Shown in pieces: positions 15,701 through 30,700 of a stretch of 64,000 bases of DNA. Source of the DNA: Ancylostoma caninum (taxonomy: Eukaryota; Nematoda; Chromadorea; Rhabditida; Ancylostomatidae). The notes beneath the pieces were generated by a model. That model was given only the letters and a program-made list of their open reading frames with translations, had not been told where the DNA came from and searched no databases. The stretch lies in assembly GCA_037903475.1 (NCBI GenBank), contig JBAJFG010000229.1:372001-436000 (forward strand), written 5' to 3'. The first letter of the stretch is position 1; the number at the start of each line of letters is the position of its first letter. The translations under genes and the position numbers were made by a program.

Positions 15701-18700
15701 TTTCTAAATTACCTCTGAAAATTCTGTTCGATGAATTTCAGGAACGGTTTCAAAGACGGTTTTTAAGTATCTATCCAAAAATATTTACGCAACTTTTACT
15801 CAGAATTTAGCAGGTACTACTGAGTAGAATTTTCAAAAAGACCGTGTTCTCTGACGCAAACGTAAGGCCCGGATCCTGTGAGGTGAAAACTATCACTTTT
15901 GCTTGAATTCACGCATCAGTGGACATCATTCAGATCCACTATGCTCTACATTCCCCACCAGTAATGCACTTCCTATTCTTGTGCTGGTTGTCTCATTCGG
16001 GTAATAATTTATTTTTGCCATAAGGGGAGTGCTCGCAAAGCTTCCTCTTTTCTCCTTTTCTCCTGTTTTTTTTTCGTGACAGAAAGCAGCATCCGTGAGG
16101 TTCCACCATCCCAAGCATTTCAAATCCATCAGCCCCCACTTTCCCACAAGAGGTTTCTTCCCTCCGTTTTTCATTCTTTTGTTCTCGAACGGACGTTCGC
16201 TGAGGATGTACTTTACCCATGGGAAAAAGGCCAGCCCACGTAAAAAATGTCGCAGATTTCGGCGAAATGGTCCGCCCATATGACCAGTGGGATCCTGGGC
16301 AGTGCTGCCGTGTGATTCGCACCTGACACCTGGTTCATCGCGGCAAAGTTCATCCATAAAACAAAGTTTTATTGTAATTCCTTGGTCATGTGATGTGGAA
16401 GTGGACGAGTTTGCAACGTCTCTTTGCCATAAATCATTTCTTTACTATTAGAAAACCATCCAATTGCCAGCTATGCAGCGATGATAAGTGGCGGTGGTAA
16501 CTAGTCCGCAAGGGAATTTCTGCCATTTCTCTGTCTTCACCATGGATTCTTGTGTCTTCCATCCAAAGGTTACATTCTTTCCTTATCCTTGGACCTCTGA
16601 AGATCCACGGAATCTCGTAGTATCCAGGATTCCTCACCGAAGAACTCAATAACTGCTAATAATAGTGACGTACGTATGTAGAGATCTTTTGAACTCAAGT
16701 TACGTTTTTGTGCTAGTTGTCGTGACCTAGAGTAGGGGTATCTCAGATGTGACAGATGAAATTTGTGGCGCTGGAATGTGATGAATGAGTTGACAAAAAA
16801 TCGAGAAAAAAACTGAAGTGAATCAAGCAAGACGAATAGGTATGACTCATAGCAGAGCTTGAAATTATTTGAAAACCTTCTAAACAAAGAAGATGAATTG
16901 GTATAGGAGTAGATCAGCGGAAAATCAATAAAACCGATAAATCAATACTTCACGCAATATGGTTATCATGCTCGTGTTCAGCGAACCGGGTAACCACAGT
17001 GGCCATGGGCTGGGCTTACAGTAAACAACCTAAGAATCCGGAACTTGTCATAGTCCTATACCTTCGGTGTTACAAATCCGAGTCTCTCTCTCTCTCTCTC
17101 GGAATACTGTCTCTGATGCCGGAACATCCCAGAATTTTCTGGAAGTCTTTGGATATTCGTCTCCTCTCCCGCGAGAAATCGCGTTTTTAACCTTGGAAAT
17201 GAGTTTTTTTTCCTGTTATAGATCCCAGAAATTGCCGGAAAATGTGTTGTATTGAGTGTAAAGACTTACTTTTTGGAGATGAAATGAAATAAAATATTCG
17301 AAAAAAAGACAAATCAAAAGAAAAGTAAGGTAATTTTTGGGTTAGGCTTAGGCTATGGGTATCGAAAGCTCCATTTCTTAAATTATGCTATCGTAGATTG
17401 CAACTGCACGACTACTAATGTAATTTAACGTTGTGTTTCGCCTTTAACGAATTAACGGAATACTACGATCTGAATCGGTCGCATCTCATTCATTCATTCA
17501 TTTATTACATTGTAATAGTTTACAATGGTTTAGTGGTTTAGTTTTCTTTTTTTTTTGGTCTTTTCATCTCATGGTTTAGTGCGCTCTTTTAATCAAATAA
17601 CGGAGTGTCGAGGCTCGAAATACTATTAAAACCGTGCTTACCCTGGCGCCTTACCCTAATCACCTGTAGAAATTAACGAAATGCAAAAGCGAATGTTTTG
17701 GAAATAAAATGAAATAAAATCCTTGAGTAAACAAGTCAGAGTGAAAATTAGATAAGTTTTGAGTTTGGTGCAGTTTGGCCGCATGCATCATTGAGATTAC
17801 CCAGGGTAGACGCATCAACATCCTCCAGAATTACCCATTGTTAACATGGGAATCGACACATTCACCATGAACGATCTCAGTGACGCATTCAGGCCAAGAA
17901 AAAAAAACCCAATTTACCCGAAATAACTCTGCCATCATTCCAGGACCTGATTAAGAATCGTGCAATCTTTGGACATAAAACCTATTCCTCATCTAATTAA
18001 TTTTCTGGAATGATTAAATTTCCTGGAAGCTATTTTCAGGCAGCGATTGAATTCATTCATGGTCTTATAATCCACCTTAGTGCCTTTTCATTTGACTAAT
18101 ACCATGTTTTGGTAATCGTACGCCAAAGTGCTCCGTTCAGTACTTTACGCATATGTTTGCCGTGCTGACCGGTCAAATTGGCCGAATTTCCTCGTCTATC
18201 GCTACCTGTCGAATTTTGCAGCTACTTGCTAGCGTTTATACTCTCTTTTTCAGTTTATGCACTGTTGAAGTTGCCCAGGAGCTCAGAAGTGAATCCCGGC
18301 CGCTGATCCAGAACCACTCACTGTGATGTACCGTGAATCGATGGCGAACGGCTTCGCTGCCACGATTCTCTTCTTGATATTCCTGTTCCTGTTGGCCAGG
18401 TGAGCGACAACGTCGTCAGGATGTCAATGAGTGAGGGTGAAAAACGCGGCGGTACCCCTGTAATGGCATATTGAAAAAGGGCGTCAATGAGCGCTGTGAT
18501 TGATGACGTCATCACTTCGCCATCGGAACTGGTTGTTTTACGTTGGTTTTTAATGGAATTAGAGGAACCCGTGACCTGATGCGTGTTTGACGGGGGGAGG
18601 GGGAATTGCGGAAAATATTGGTGTGGGAATTAGAAATCGTAGACCTGGTGGGACTCGTCACTTGCCGCGTGCATCAGTGGGATTATGGGATTACCCAGGG

Positions 18701-21700
18701 TAAACTTAGAAGCACACGAATTTATTCATCGTTAATGCGGGCGCCCACCCTTTACCCTAGGTTGTTTTACCTTGGTTTTCGGTGAAATTAGGGGGGAACC
18801 CATGACCCGATGCCAGTTGTGGAAATGGGAAGTCAAAATGGAATTTGTCTGGGTGCCGCATGCTTCAATGTGATTACCCAGGTTAAACGCGTTAACAGCG
18901 CACGAATTTATCCATCGTTAACACGGGCGCCAACACTTTTACCCTGGGTAGTCTCAGTGATCCATACTTGCCCGAGGTGATTATCATAACCTTTGGAAAA
19001 CGAAAAATTAGGTGGAGGAGAGAGAAAGTTAAAAATGCAGGGTTACTGAGCCAGAAAATATGAGCCAGTTGGGTCAAAATTCTACCCTGGATAAGGCTAA
19101 ATAAGACGGTTAAATTTATCCTGGTCAATTCTCTTTCCTTCTCTTTTCCATTTTTTTCCTTTCACATTTCCTTATGAGTTCTTTTTCCTGCTGTAGCAAT
19201 ATGTCATCTGCTCCTATACAACTATACCAATCACTATGTGGGTCATAGTGAACTTCTGGAAATTCGGATTTCCCGGAAAAATTCTCTTCCACGTCATTAC
19301 ACTAAGAGAAAGCAATGTCTCCATAAAGAGCCGCTGCCGACCCGGTATCAAGGCCCTGAATCGACCTCGATCCCAGCCATCCAGTCACTCCCACCTGGTA
19401 AGACCCTTAGAGATAATGATCTACATGCGTCGTTTGCTTTGTTATCGATCGATCTGGACGCTGTGCGCTCTCTTCTGGAAATTTCTTCAGCTATTCAATA
19501 GATGGGCGTGGCCTGTTGCACATCTGCACGTCCTTTAATGTTTACCTTTCATGAAGACACCGAAAATGGCGGCGAAAAAAGACGTTAACAAGAGAAAATT
19601 GTTCGGTGACCTCGTGATAGACGACGCTGTATGGGGGGACCCAGACAAAACCGGTAATTTTCAAGTGGTGGAGAAGAGCGCAAAGCGATTTTTAGTTGAA
19701 GCGGATGGGAAGTGAAGGGGTTATCCAAACACCTTACGACTTTCTTCTAATTTTGAGAAGAAGTTCACAAGAACTTCTGCTCTTGAGATTCTTCGAAATT
19801 TATTTTGACAAGCGGTGTTAGCACAGCTAAAAAAGGGTGAGAATTTGTTTCCGTATTGAATGAAAAAAGTCCATCAAAATGCTACTTCACTGACTTCAGA
19901 TGTATACTAAAACACTCGCTTATTTTTAATTTTCCTTTCTCATTCCATTTTGCTCCGCATCTACCCCGCTTTCACCTTGATGACTTACCTGATATTTTTA
20001 CCTCAGCCTGTAAGTAGACTATGATTTACTAATAGTTCAGCGGTAGCTTTCAAGGAAAATGCGCAGCTAGTATTGTATACAAGTTGAAGACTTGTAGTTT
20101 CTGCTATAAGAAGATAATAATCAGTCAAAGCTCCCATCCTTTCGCTAAAGGTTTTCATCGTTATATCATTGCGGAGGAACTGAGATTTTTATTACGACAA
20201 TAATGGGTTGTCGAGAAATGAGAAATGAGATGATAAATATAAAAGTTATAAAAGATAGGATAACAGATAAGTAAATAAAAACAAAGCACGAAAAACTAGG
20301 AACACATTAGTCGTGACTGTGCGACAATTAATAAATAGTTGTAATTGTAATTAATGGATATTTACGATTGTTGTTCGACTTTTCCTTGAGATTCTAGAAC
20401 TTTTCGTATATATATCATACTTCGCTTCTACATATTTCCGAAGAATGTAAGGTTTTAGTGGAAGAAACAACACTGATCAGTTCTGATCCCTCTCTAGACG
20501 TTTAATAAATCACGAGGATTTGAGGTATGTATGTAGATAGGGGACGATAGGGATAAGCGATATAAGGGTTTTTTCCGCAGGAATTTGCTGAGATCCGAGG
20601 AGAGTCCTTAGGGGATCCGAATTTTAGCATAAGTTAAACGTAGTCGTTAGAAGGTTTACTAGGCCCGAGGAATTTTCTCTTTAGATTTTTCTGGTACATC
20701 GGCCATTTTCGTGATTTTTTGATATAAAAAGCAGCATCTGTTGCCATTTCTTTATTACAAAGACATTAGTTGATATTTCAATTCATTCGCCCTTTTACGG
20801 GCCGCAAAGTGCTGAAAGTGCTCCAGATTTGATGATAGAAAAATCACCACTAAGCGGGCAATCATCACTTCCGGGCCACAATTCATATGAGTACAGTCGA
20901 GTGTACAGTAAATTTTGACCTCTGGTAAACATGTCACTTGGCCACCGTAAATTTTTGTTTTGTCAGCTGAGATGACGTCTCTATCGCTTTACGATTAACG
21001 ATTTAACAAGTATGTTGAACGAAACTGGTAGCCGGTACGCTGTTGATGATTCGATCGACTTGATTTGAAGAGTGCCATCAAAAACAAGCTGAAGTGTGTG
21101 ACTTAATGGGGAGAATTTGCTGAAGATTGGCGGCTAAGAAGCGGTTCTGGATCAAAATGTACTGCTCACAAATCAAAAATTAGTGAAATCCTGGAAAGAG
21201 TAAAATGGTGCGAATTTTATAAAATAGTAGTGGAGAAATAAAGATAGCAGTGGAATAGAAGGGTTGAAATTTGAATATTTTCTAAAAACCCAAATCAAAA
21301 ATCTTCAGATAACAAGTACTAGGTCTGAATTGATATCCAGAATTCCACAGAAAATTTAGTTCTACTCCCTGAGTGATCCATAAATGCCTCGAAAGGATCG
21401 AATTGTGTACAGTACCAATGGAAGTGCTATCATCTGTGCATTACTGAGATTTTCACACAATTCTAAAATGACGAGAAAAAGGAGTTGCAGTGTAGCCACG
21501 CCCACTCCACCATTCTTGGACCTGATTCTATCCTCATTCCATGAAATGATGTGGGTGAAATGTCGTAAATTTAGGCACATTCGAAAATTACGGACAGTGG
21601 ACGACGAGTTACCGACAGTGAATCCGTCAGCTGGACTACCTCCACCATATGCTATGCCACCACCGCCTACCTATTCGGTAAGATTAACTATCATAGGACT

Positions 21701-24700
21701 ACTATATCTAGGACTAAATAAAACCCATTCATTCAAAAATTATTTCACAAACTGATCCAAAAGAGCGAACATGTATTCGAAAAAGAGAAGCCTTTTAGAT
21801 CATTTTTATCATTCCTCAAGGGTTGTTTTGCTCTCCCTTCTGAGAATTCGAAGTTTGATACATTCGAAATTGAATTATTGAAAGGGGCTATTAAATCAGA
21901 AATTCTAGGTTTTCAGACACTCCGATTCCGAAAAAAGGAGAACTATGAAATCGTTAAGGTGTTATTTGATGAATTACTCGACCTTAACCACTTTGCGCAG
22001 TTTGTGCACCGTTTACTGTGACCATACTCTTTCTGCCTAAGTTATGTAGGCTAACAACTGCCCCATGCCACCTGCACATCATCGCTATGACACCTTGACG
22101 ATGTGTGCGCACGCGGTGGTTCGACAGTTCGACACATCCGCGTCAGGGTTTCGGTCATTTCGACGCGCTGGTTACGATGTCGCCGGTGGAGCGTTAAATT
22201 GGATAATTAGCGACCTCGAAATTCGCTTTTCCACTCGTCAATTCGCTAGATGCAAACGCAACATTTCGCTTGTCTCAGGGGCTTCGGGGCTTTCTTGGCT
22301 TGGAGGAGTTCCTCCGGGAGGGGGGGAGGGGGTCACCTTCAATTGGGGCATTGAGGTTCTCCATAGGGCTGAGGTTGGAAGGGACAAGCAGAATTAGGTC
22401 AGCCTATTTGCCTTGGTAATTAATTTCCAGGGAAACAACTGAAAATCAGCATTCCTGCTCGGATTTGCTCGTTCGGAAGAATCCAGACAGAAATGGCTGA
22501 CTTTTACAAGGAAAAAGTATTGGAATTCTCTTCACTGCGCACTTTTATAGCACGTTTTCATTTTTAATGCTCAAATCTCGTATTTCTTGTCCATCAGTTC
22601 TCGAAAGAGATCCCTAGAGCCCAGTGGTGCCCTTGCTCGTATGTATAGTGTTCCCTCTTTGAATTCCTTGATGACAAAAAATGAAATAATAATTACAGTT
22701 TCTACTCGAAGAGATCAACAAATAAGATGACACTCATCCGGATCCTTTGTTATGACAGTTCAGAGGATTCACAGCTTCGCAAAAGCTTATGGATTCTCGA
22801 CGATCAACTTCTTGTATCAAACCGGTCGATCGCACCCTTTACGGATCGCGCTGATCCTGAGGCGATTTCTTGGGGATCCAGGGGTGGGATTGTCGTTGAG
22901 AATCTTCTAGAACCGTATATAGACTATCTGAAAGCCAAAGAATCGGCATTTTTACCCTGCGCATACTACCGCAGCTGCTTTTCCCATTAATTCCCGCGAC
23001 ACACTTCAAGCGACCTTTTGAACTGTCTTTGTGCCGTAAATAATTGCCGCCCAAACCGTGTTATAGGTGGGGGTTTTTCCACAAAGAAAACATGTTTTTT
23101 GACAGCTGACAGTGCGGTTCTTTGTCAATCAGCGACATTGTCCGTGGCGTCGGCCCGCCGGCGGACGACCTCGACAGGTCGCCCTCCGTCGACCCATCAA
23201 ACAAACGCTTTCAGCTTGCGCCATTGGCATTGTAGGCGAGGGAGGCAGCTGGCGTCGGGAGGAAAAAGGCGTGGGGGAGGGGGGGGGTGTTCTGCCAGTG
23301 AAACGGATGGCTTTGAATGATTGGAATTGGTGCAAGGCCGTGCATGCACTGTACGAATCCGATCGTTCAGCACTCGACCGAAGTCCATACAGCACTAACA
23401 CCCGTGCCCTCGCTGTTCATTATTTCAAACATCCATGAAACCGCAAAATTTTGATTTTAAAATTTTTACATTCATATGAATAAGAAAACCTGTAATATCC
23501 GAGAAAAAATTATAAATCGGGACAAGTGGGCAGAGCAAAAAGATGAAGGCATCTCGCGCATGTAGTCTTGCTCGGAAAGCAGTTTTCTACTTTAACGACA
23601 TGGAGCGGCAAAGAAAATTTCATAGTTGTAAGCAAATTTTATGGATACTACCACTACTCTGTCATCATAATTTCTTTTCTTTTACGCTGACCAGATGTTT
23701 ACTTTTGTACGTGTCAAGTAAACAAGTGGACAAGTATTCAACAGTAAAATCATTATCGATTTTAGAAATACCACTGGATGCCAGCTAATTTTAAAAACTG
23801 GGGCTTTGATTCTATATTACAGTGTTATACACCCAGCACACCAAGAAGGTGGTTTTATGCATCGTGAGGTGAAAAGGGGCAGGGCCGATGCAGTACGATT
23901 GGCTCATTCAGGAGAATGGGCGGTACCTCTGGTGTACGACTGGTTCAAACATTTTTTCTTGCTCTTTATTGTCAACTTGTCTCCTTTTCGTAACACATTG
24001 ACAAGTTTGAACGTGAACCGACCATTTAACGAGTTGACAGTAAAGGGCGGGGAAGGGTACTGAAGTGCACCAATGGCGCAACAGAGGCACCGCCCCTTTT
24101 CCTCCAGGTGCACTGCAATCGATAGGAGTTCAAATCTCCAAATACGCTTGAAATGAGTAACTAGTTTTGGAGCTGTACCTGCCGTGAGAAATCAGTAGGT
24201 GAAATATAAATAAAGCAAAATAAATAAGGAATATAAATAAAATAAAAGTTTGATTAAAAATGAAGGTTTTTGAAATTAACGCTGTCATTTTAACAATACT
24301 ATGTGCGAATTTTCCTTTTTCTCTGCACAATCATGATTTTACGTCATTTCAATGCTCCATTTCTTACAGGAAGCCGTGAAGATGGGTCTCCCACAGAAGT
24401 ATTGATCGATTTGATCTACGCACACGCACCTGGCAGCGCCTTGTCACGTCCCGAGTGGATCCTGTGCATATCGCTGAACCACTGCAGTAGACGGCCACCC
24501 ATCGACATCAACTCCTCATGAGTGCATTCTGAATACATTGTACACTACTAATTGCATATTGTAACACTGGCGTGGCTTTAGTCGTTTCTCCGTATCTTTC
24601 AGCGTCGCTGTCAGCTAATCGATTATCGATTAGTTCTATGTTTCATGTGCCTTAGTGACGTGAGCACAGTCTCTTTTTATCTTTTCTCATACGTTTCTTT

Positions 24701-27700
24701 TCTTTTTGATTATCTTGCCAGTTATGAGTCTACTTCACGGGTTATTGCTACTCCGAAATTGAGTTTTGTTGTAATTAGAAGAGATAGAATAAAGTTCTTC
24801 ACGTTTTCCGTCTGCTGATCTTCTCATTTTCAATTACCCTCTTTACCCTCTGGCAATGAGGTCTTTGCGTAAACAAAATGGTGCACTGCCACGAATTTCT
24901 TCGAGAACTTTAGATAATTGTGTGCGTCTAGACAGATTCTATTAGGCTGGCCATTCTATGGTAGCCAGGAGGTCTCAGAATGAGGTCGAGTCGAAGAATT
25001 TCTCAACAAAGTGAACAACGTGAAGTTTAGGATATCACGAAAATTATCTCATAGAATCACTGCAAAGTATTTACAATTTTGAAAGCTATGAACGAGCTTT
25101 GCCAGAAAATGGACTATAAATCGCTAATAGCCGAATATAAACGTGTAGTCCGGGACTTTTACCACTCGAGATTTCGCCAGAATTTCGAGGGAAAATTGGT
25201 GAATGCAGCGGAGGAATTAGTTGGTAATTCCTGCGGAAAACAACAAAATTATCCAAGAATTAAAGCGGTCTCGCTTAAATTCTCGGGTAACTCTTTTTTT
25301 CTTTTTTTTTTCTTTTTTTCTTTTTGAGAATGCTTGATTTACCGCAAGTTTACTTAGAATATACAAGAAAACTAACGGTGTAAGGCCTCCAGAACGCTAC
25401 TGTCTATGAGTAGTGATGCGTCCATTGAGAAGGAATTGTTTTCAACCGCATTTGTCCTTATGAATGTCTTATTCGTTTTCTGAACAAGGCCCACCATAGA
25501 TGGATAAACTGCGTCTATTACAAGAAGTTCAACTAGTTAGAACAACATTTTTACGGGAACTAGCGAAAATTCGTGGAATGCGCGATTTACCTGCTCATTT
25601 TCAGGTGAAGGCTAACATATTGCCTGCTTGTGGCTCTGTTCGGCGCTTAGCGGAAACTGCACATTGGCTTAGGATTGATGATTTTTCTTGTTTCTATAAG
25701 TTCCTAGCACGCTTCTGTAGAGGTATGCGTGACATTCTATGCGTCAGAAAACACAGTCCACTCGCCCATGTGATATCTCAAAGCCTAACCGGATTTGAAC
25801 GGTCGTTCCTGCTGGGGAAACCGATGAGAAGCGATATGATATGGTGATCAATATGTATTATTTCTGCTGTTGCTATTTCTTATGCCAAACTTTAGTATGA
25901 TTAATTTGACATTAGGATGGTCAGCACTTTTTCTTGCCTACATAGATTATCTGAGCAAGTGCTGCTTCTACAGTTGTTAGATGAGTATGTGCTGTAAGTG
26001 TAGGAAATCCTTGAGACCACTGTATCCAGTGACAGATGGACATGGGTCGAAAAAGCCAGTTGCATGTGGTGCAGAGATCTCTTTTTCTCACAAGAAAAAT
26101 CCGGAGAGAAACGACTACTCACTGTGTTGTCCAAGGCGATCGTGCTGGGCGTGCTCCTCATGCTTCTGGTGCTGAAAAACAGAACTTCATTACCATGTTT
26201 CGAAACTACGTACCTAATAATATTGTTTGTAAACTTCATCAATTCAGCTATGAAAAACAATGAAGCGTATCTCCGGAAAGGTCTTGTCAAAGATCCCTTA
26301 GAGCTATGTAGGTGCTCGTCATATTTTGTTCCAAGAGTTCGATGAAATCCAGGTCTTAGGGCTCGAAAACCGAGGCAATGGTCGTACTTCCCGTTGCAAA
26401 GTACAGGCAAAACACTTAATCATTGCTGAATATATAACGTTTCGCCATTGTACATATTACTCATAGCAGAATTTGCTATTTTTAAGCGTGACGATATTTC
26501 TGACCAGGTGAGTCATCGTGGAAACGTCTAAACGGCCAGCATGGCGCCATAATTTACAAGGAGTGTGATACGGTAGGCGTATCCGAGTAGGTGATTGTGC
26601 TCCTTTGCGACACCGCCATCGTAAATTTCCAATCACCATTAAGGAAAAGACCTACCGCAGCGTTATCAGCGCAAAACTCCCCCCCCCCCCTTGTTCAGCG
26701 GATGGCGGAGGTTACAAATCTGATAGAAGGGTAGCCATATGGTTTTCATGCTAACTATGGAAAAAATACTGCTAAGGATGCAAAGCAATGAACAGTCCAT
26801 GAATAATAAGTTTTAAATAGCATTCTCATGACTATGACTCAAATATAATTTACCTAAAAGTGATTCATAAAATGTTATTCCACGATGTTCAGAGGACAAA
26901 GGTTCTTCCTCAGATTCGTTTTTTTTTTCCTTAAATTTTCACAAGAAAACGCTCTCCAGGAGCTGCTGATCGCAATGATATACGTGGTTCAGTGCAAATC
27001 CGCCAAAAAATCCGTTCGTGAGCGTCACTTCCTGGGGAGCTTTTGGGAGGAGCCGAGGGAGGAGCTAAGGCGTGAGGACGGTTGGACGAGGACACACACT
27101 TGGTGGTGCACCCTCTGACAAAATTTGCACTCCTGGTGAGAGTTCCTCATCATCCACTCCCTCCGTAACAGGATAAGAAGTGTGCTCGTTGTGTAAACAA
27201 TAAATAATTGCATGGTACGAAAACCCAGTGCTCTAGCCTATGCTCCGCCCACCTGCTCCTCAAAAGTTGGGTTTCGAAAACGGATTTATCGACGGCTTTG
27301 GAAGGATTAACGTGAATAACTGTGATCAGGATCTCCTGAAGAGCGTTTCCGTGTGAAAACCCCTTTTTCCAGAAAAAAATGAATGGAACTTCGTTAACCC
27401 CTGGTGCAACCATTTCATACGGAGCAAAGGTCACTTTGTTTTGAGAATCTAGCTCTTGTTTTATGCTTACAATGAATCTAACAAGGGAAGTGCAAGAGGC
27501 CATATTCGAAAATCGGGATGAAACCTATCTGGCTTGAATCTTTGTTGGAGAGGGTGTTGCAGTATATATTTTGTTACTGCCCTCGGCTTCAAAAAACAAA
27601 AATCCCACCACAGTACTATATGCGTTGCAGCACTAGTCCGTCAGCGACGAGGTGGCCGAGTGGAGAGGATGCGGACTGATAGGCAGGAGGTCGAGGGTTT

Positions 27701-30700
27701 GGATCCCGTCATTGACACTCGTTTTGCATTTTTGTTTTTTATTCCTCCTATGTTATTGAAATCAATTTTGGAGGGCTAGAAGACAACACTTGTCTTTACT
27801 GACGTACTAGCTATAGAATAACTACTATGCTATGAACGTAGTTTAGTGATCGTACAGCTTTCCCTCGAGTCGCTAGAAAATTGTAAAATTTTCATTCAAA
27901 ACAAAAAAAGGATGGTCAATGAGAAAGCATTTACTGGCAGCAACGGTGCACACAGACAATGAAGTGTTCAAAGCAAAAGCGGTGAGAACAATACGCGCAG
28001 ACAATGAAAGAAAGTCTGCTACAATCATTACAGTCGCATTCACTGCAGAGATCAGAGGGGAAGCAGGCTTCCACTGGAGTGAGGAAAGAGCCTGGATCTA
28101 AATCAGTATACCCTGCCGCCTTCCAAGGGTAACGAAGCATAGCGCGAAAAAAAGCTCGCAGTGAGCAGCCTCAAGAAGAATCCTTCCAAATGCTTCGGCC
28201 AACTTCCGCTCATCACGAGTTGCACAGTTGCCATCACCCGGACCAAACCGAGCCAACAAAAGGGCCACGACGCGTGAAGGTTCGAACATTATGAACCGAG
28301 TGGGAAAGATTTTGAGTTACAGTCGTGAAAAGTGACTGCTACTTTATAGCTAATCGAGGGAGAAAAGCAGGTTTTATATAACGTAGTTATTCCGTGCCTA
28401 GTGCGTCAGTAAGGATAAGTATTATCTTCTAACCTTTTAAATTTGATTTCAACAACACAGGGGGAATAAAAAAATGAGAGAGCAAAACAGGTAGGTGCGC
28501 ATGACGGGGTTCAAACTCTCGAGCTGACAGTGCAGCATCCTCCCCACTCGGCCACATCGTCGCTGACGGACGAGTGCTGCAGCGCATATGGTACTGTGGT
28601 GGGATTTTTGTTTTTTGGAATCGAGGGCAATAATGAAATATATACTGTAACACCCTCTCCAACAAAGATTCAAGCCAGATAGGTTTCATTCCGATTTGCG
28701 AGTCTGGCCTGTTGCACTTCCCTTGTAAGGAAAATAAGGCGGATATCTTGAGAGTCAGCCCAGTTTCCGAAAGCGGCTGAACAAAATTCGCTAACCTTGT
28801 GGTGAGGCTTCGCTGGATGGTGCCTGTTGGTGTGGTGCAGTCCATGCTTTCTTGCCAACTTTATTCTGAAAGTACTATATTAAATTTCTGGCCATATTCT
28901 AAGTAGCAATGGTGGCCATTTTTCCTAGTTTCTTATTTTCGTACTGGGTGAGGGGGAAGTATCCCACTGCTATCACGCGGCTTTAGTGAAGCACTGGCTG
29001 TTTTTTGTTGCATTTGATGAACAAATAAAGTCTCTCCACTTTGAAACAGCAGACATATGTTCGGATATTAGGACTTTATGTGGATTGTGTCTTTTAAACC
29101 GCAAAGCATATGAACAGATCCATCAAAACTCACATTTTTTGCTTCGAAATACACTGCGGCTCGCCATTCTTCACCACGCATACCTCGGAATCCTTACATC
29201 TGGCGGCAATACACAGCGGATCTGAAAATCGACTTTGTCACATCTGTGGATGTAGGCGGCTGCTTTTTCCTAGGGTCATTACCACTCTTATGGAACCCGC
29301 ACATATGTACGTACGTTTCTTCACCCAGCACGAAGAAAGGTTAGGTGCGGATAACAGAAGGTAAAAGGCCTGAATGGTAATTATTTCGCCGAAATCGCCA
29401 TCTAATCGTGGGTGAAGCCTCATCTCAGTGCCAATTAACATTTTCTGAATTTTGAGAAACAGCGTTCAGGACAGGATACATTTATTCAAAAGCCAAGCTT
29501 GGATCGAAAATTACTAGTTAAATGGGAGCAAATTTCGAGCATTCTTGGAGATTTCGAGCAAGTTTCGATCCAAGCTTGGCTTTTGAATAAATTTCTCATG
29601 TCCTTTTAGATTCCAAGCTTGAGATCACACATGCATACATCACCCTGTTCCTCCTTTTCTCCTGTTTTTTTTTTTCAATTTTTTCAGCAATTCAAAACCT
29701 TCACTTTGGTTAATTTCCTCCTAATCGACCGAAACAATCTTCTATCCTTACCCAATCCATCAATAATCCTCTGAATCACATGTTATTTGGGATGTTACTC
29801 AGCGGATCGGGGTTTACACTACGTCCCCTAGCCATATGCTCATAACGTGCTGTCAGCCTGCATAGGTGCTTACTCACAGCACCAGTAATGCCAGCTTCTC
29901 GGGTTTTTCTTTCTTCTTGGGGAATTTCTTAGGTAACTAGACAACTGCTTACATATTTACTGCGGCTAATTCTTTATAACAGCAAACAAAAGCAAGCGAG
30001 AGAAAACTGCCTACGGTGTAAAGTCGCAACATTCGTTTTTTTTTTCTGGGAGAAAAAAAGAAACGTTAGTCGATGCATGTGCCGTGTTTCCAGAACGTGG
30101 TTTTCCAAGAACTGGTATTCCAGGAACTGTTAGGTACTCACAGCTTCGAAGTGGAGGTATCATGGTTCTCGAAGAAAAAAGAAAATGGCTTGCCCATATT
30201 TCCAAAAAAAAATGTGAAATTTATCCGAAAACAGGCTGACTTGGAAATATGTATCCTGAGCGGCAAATATAAATAAGTGCCCTATACCTCTTGAATATTC
30301 TGGTGTTACTAAATTGCAATAAGTTGCGACAAATTTATTGATTTATTGTCCAGGCTTTATATATGTAGTAGTTGGTACCGAATAATACACAAATAACAAC
30401 GCAAGTTCATTTCATCTAATAATTCAGGAACTGGTTCGAACATTCAAACATTCAGAGCGTATCAATGCTTCGCTTAGATCCACTTTTGCTTAGAAACGTT
30501 CAACTTGGCTACGTGACAAGAGGTACGCTGCTGAGCTGTGATTGGTTGACTCATGCACGCGTCGCGGCTGCAGTCATCGAAGGTTCCAGCGGTTCTGCGG
30601 GGAAATGGACAAGTTTTCTAAGATTGAGGAGGACATACAATTGCTACCACAGCCAACAAACTGTGAGAAGGTGGCCATGGATGTCATTCAATGCGTCGAA

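Larger units (their letters stand above)
4661..24429. other. 19.8-kb intron of the testican-like gene
   Basis: The exons on either side join in phase: 24430 ends in phase 1, and 4660 opens with the two bases that complete an alanine codon. The intron holds plus-strand exons of a PPxY membrane protein, two copies of the CCAAT-core hairpin repeat, a tandem duplication near 18.5-19.0 kb and a minisatellite-like cluster near 9.7 kb. It also has simple AAAT-type repeats near 11.37 kb, a CT run near 17.09 kb, and poly-C runs near 10.25 and 10.93 kb. I see no other convincing gene between 4.7 and 18.3 kb. The many short open frames there lack splice-consistent homology. Confidence 0.75.
24529..29133. 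other. Testican intron region lacking the expected Kazal exon
   Basis: The flanking testican exons are out of phase with each other (phase 2 out, phase 1 in). An undetected exon whose length is 2 mod 3 must therefore lie here if the gene is intact. What I do see is foldback repeats (26935-27362), a long inverted repeat (27480-28726) with a decayed coding relic inside, and open frames at 25500-25847 (plus) and 25901-26410 (minus) that match no family I know. Confidence 0.5.

Noticed and set aside
15926..16357. Minus-strand frame of 143 codons
   Set aside because: Composition and lack of any recognisable motif suggest a chance frame inside the testican intron.
22727..22990. Candidate testican exon on the minus strand (DRFDT-like segment)
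   Set aside because: It has an in-frame stop near the acceptor, and the true next exon at 4581-4660 joins the 24.4-kb exon in phase without it.
25500..25847. Plus-strand frame of 115 codons
   Set aside because: It looks protein-like in composition, but no homology or consistent splicing was found.
25901..26410. Minus-strand frame of 169 codons
   Set aside because: No family, no splice context and mixed coding-like stretches in two frames; it may be an old repeat, but I cannot support a gene.
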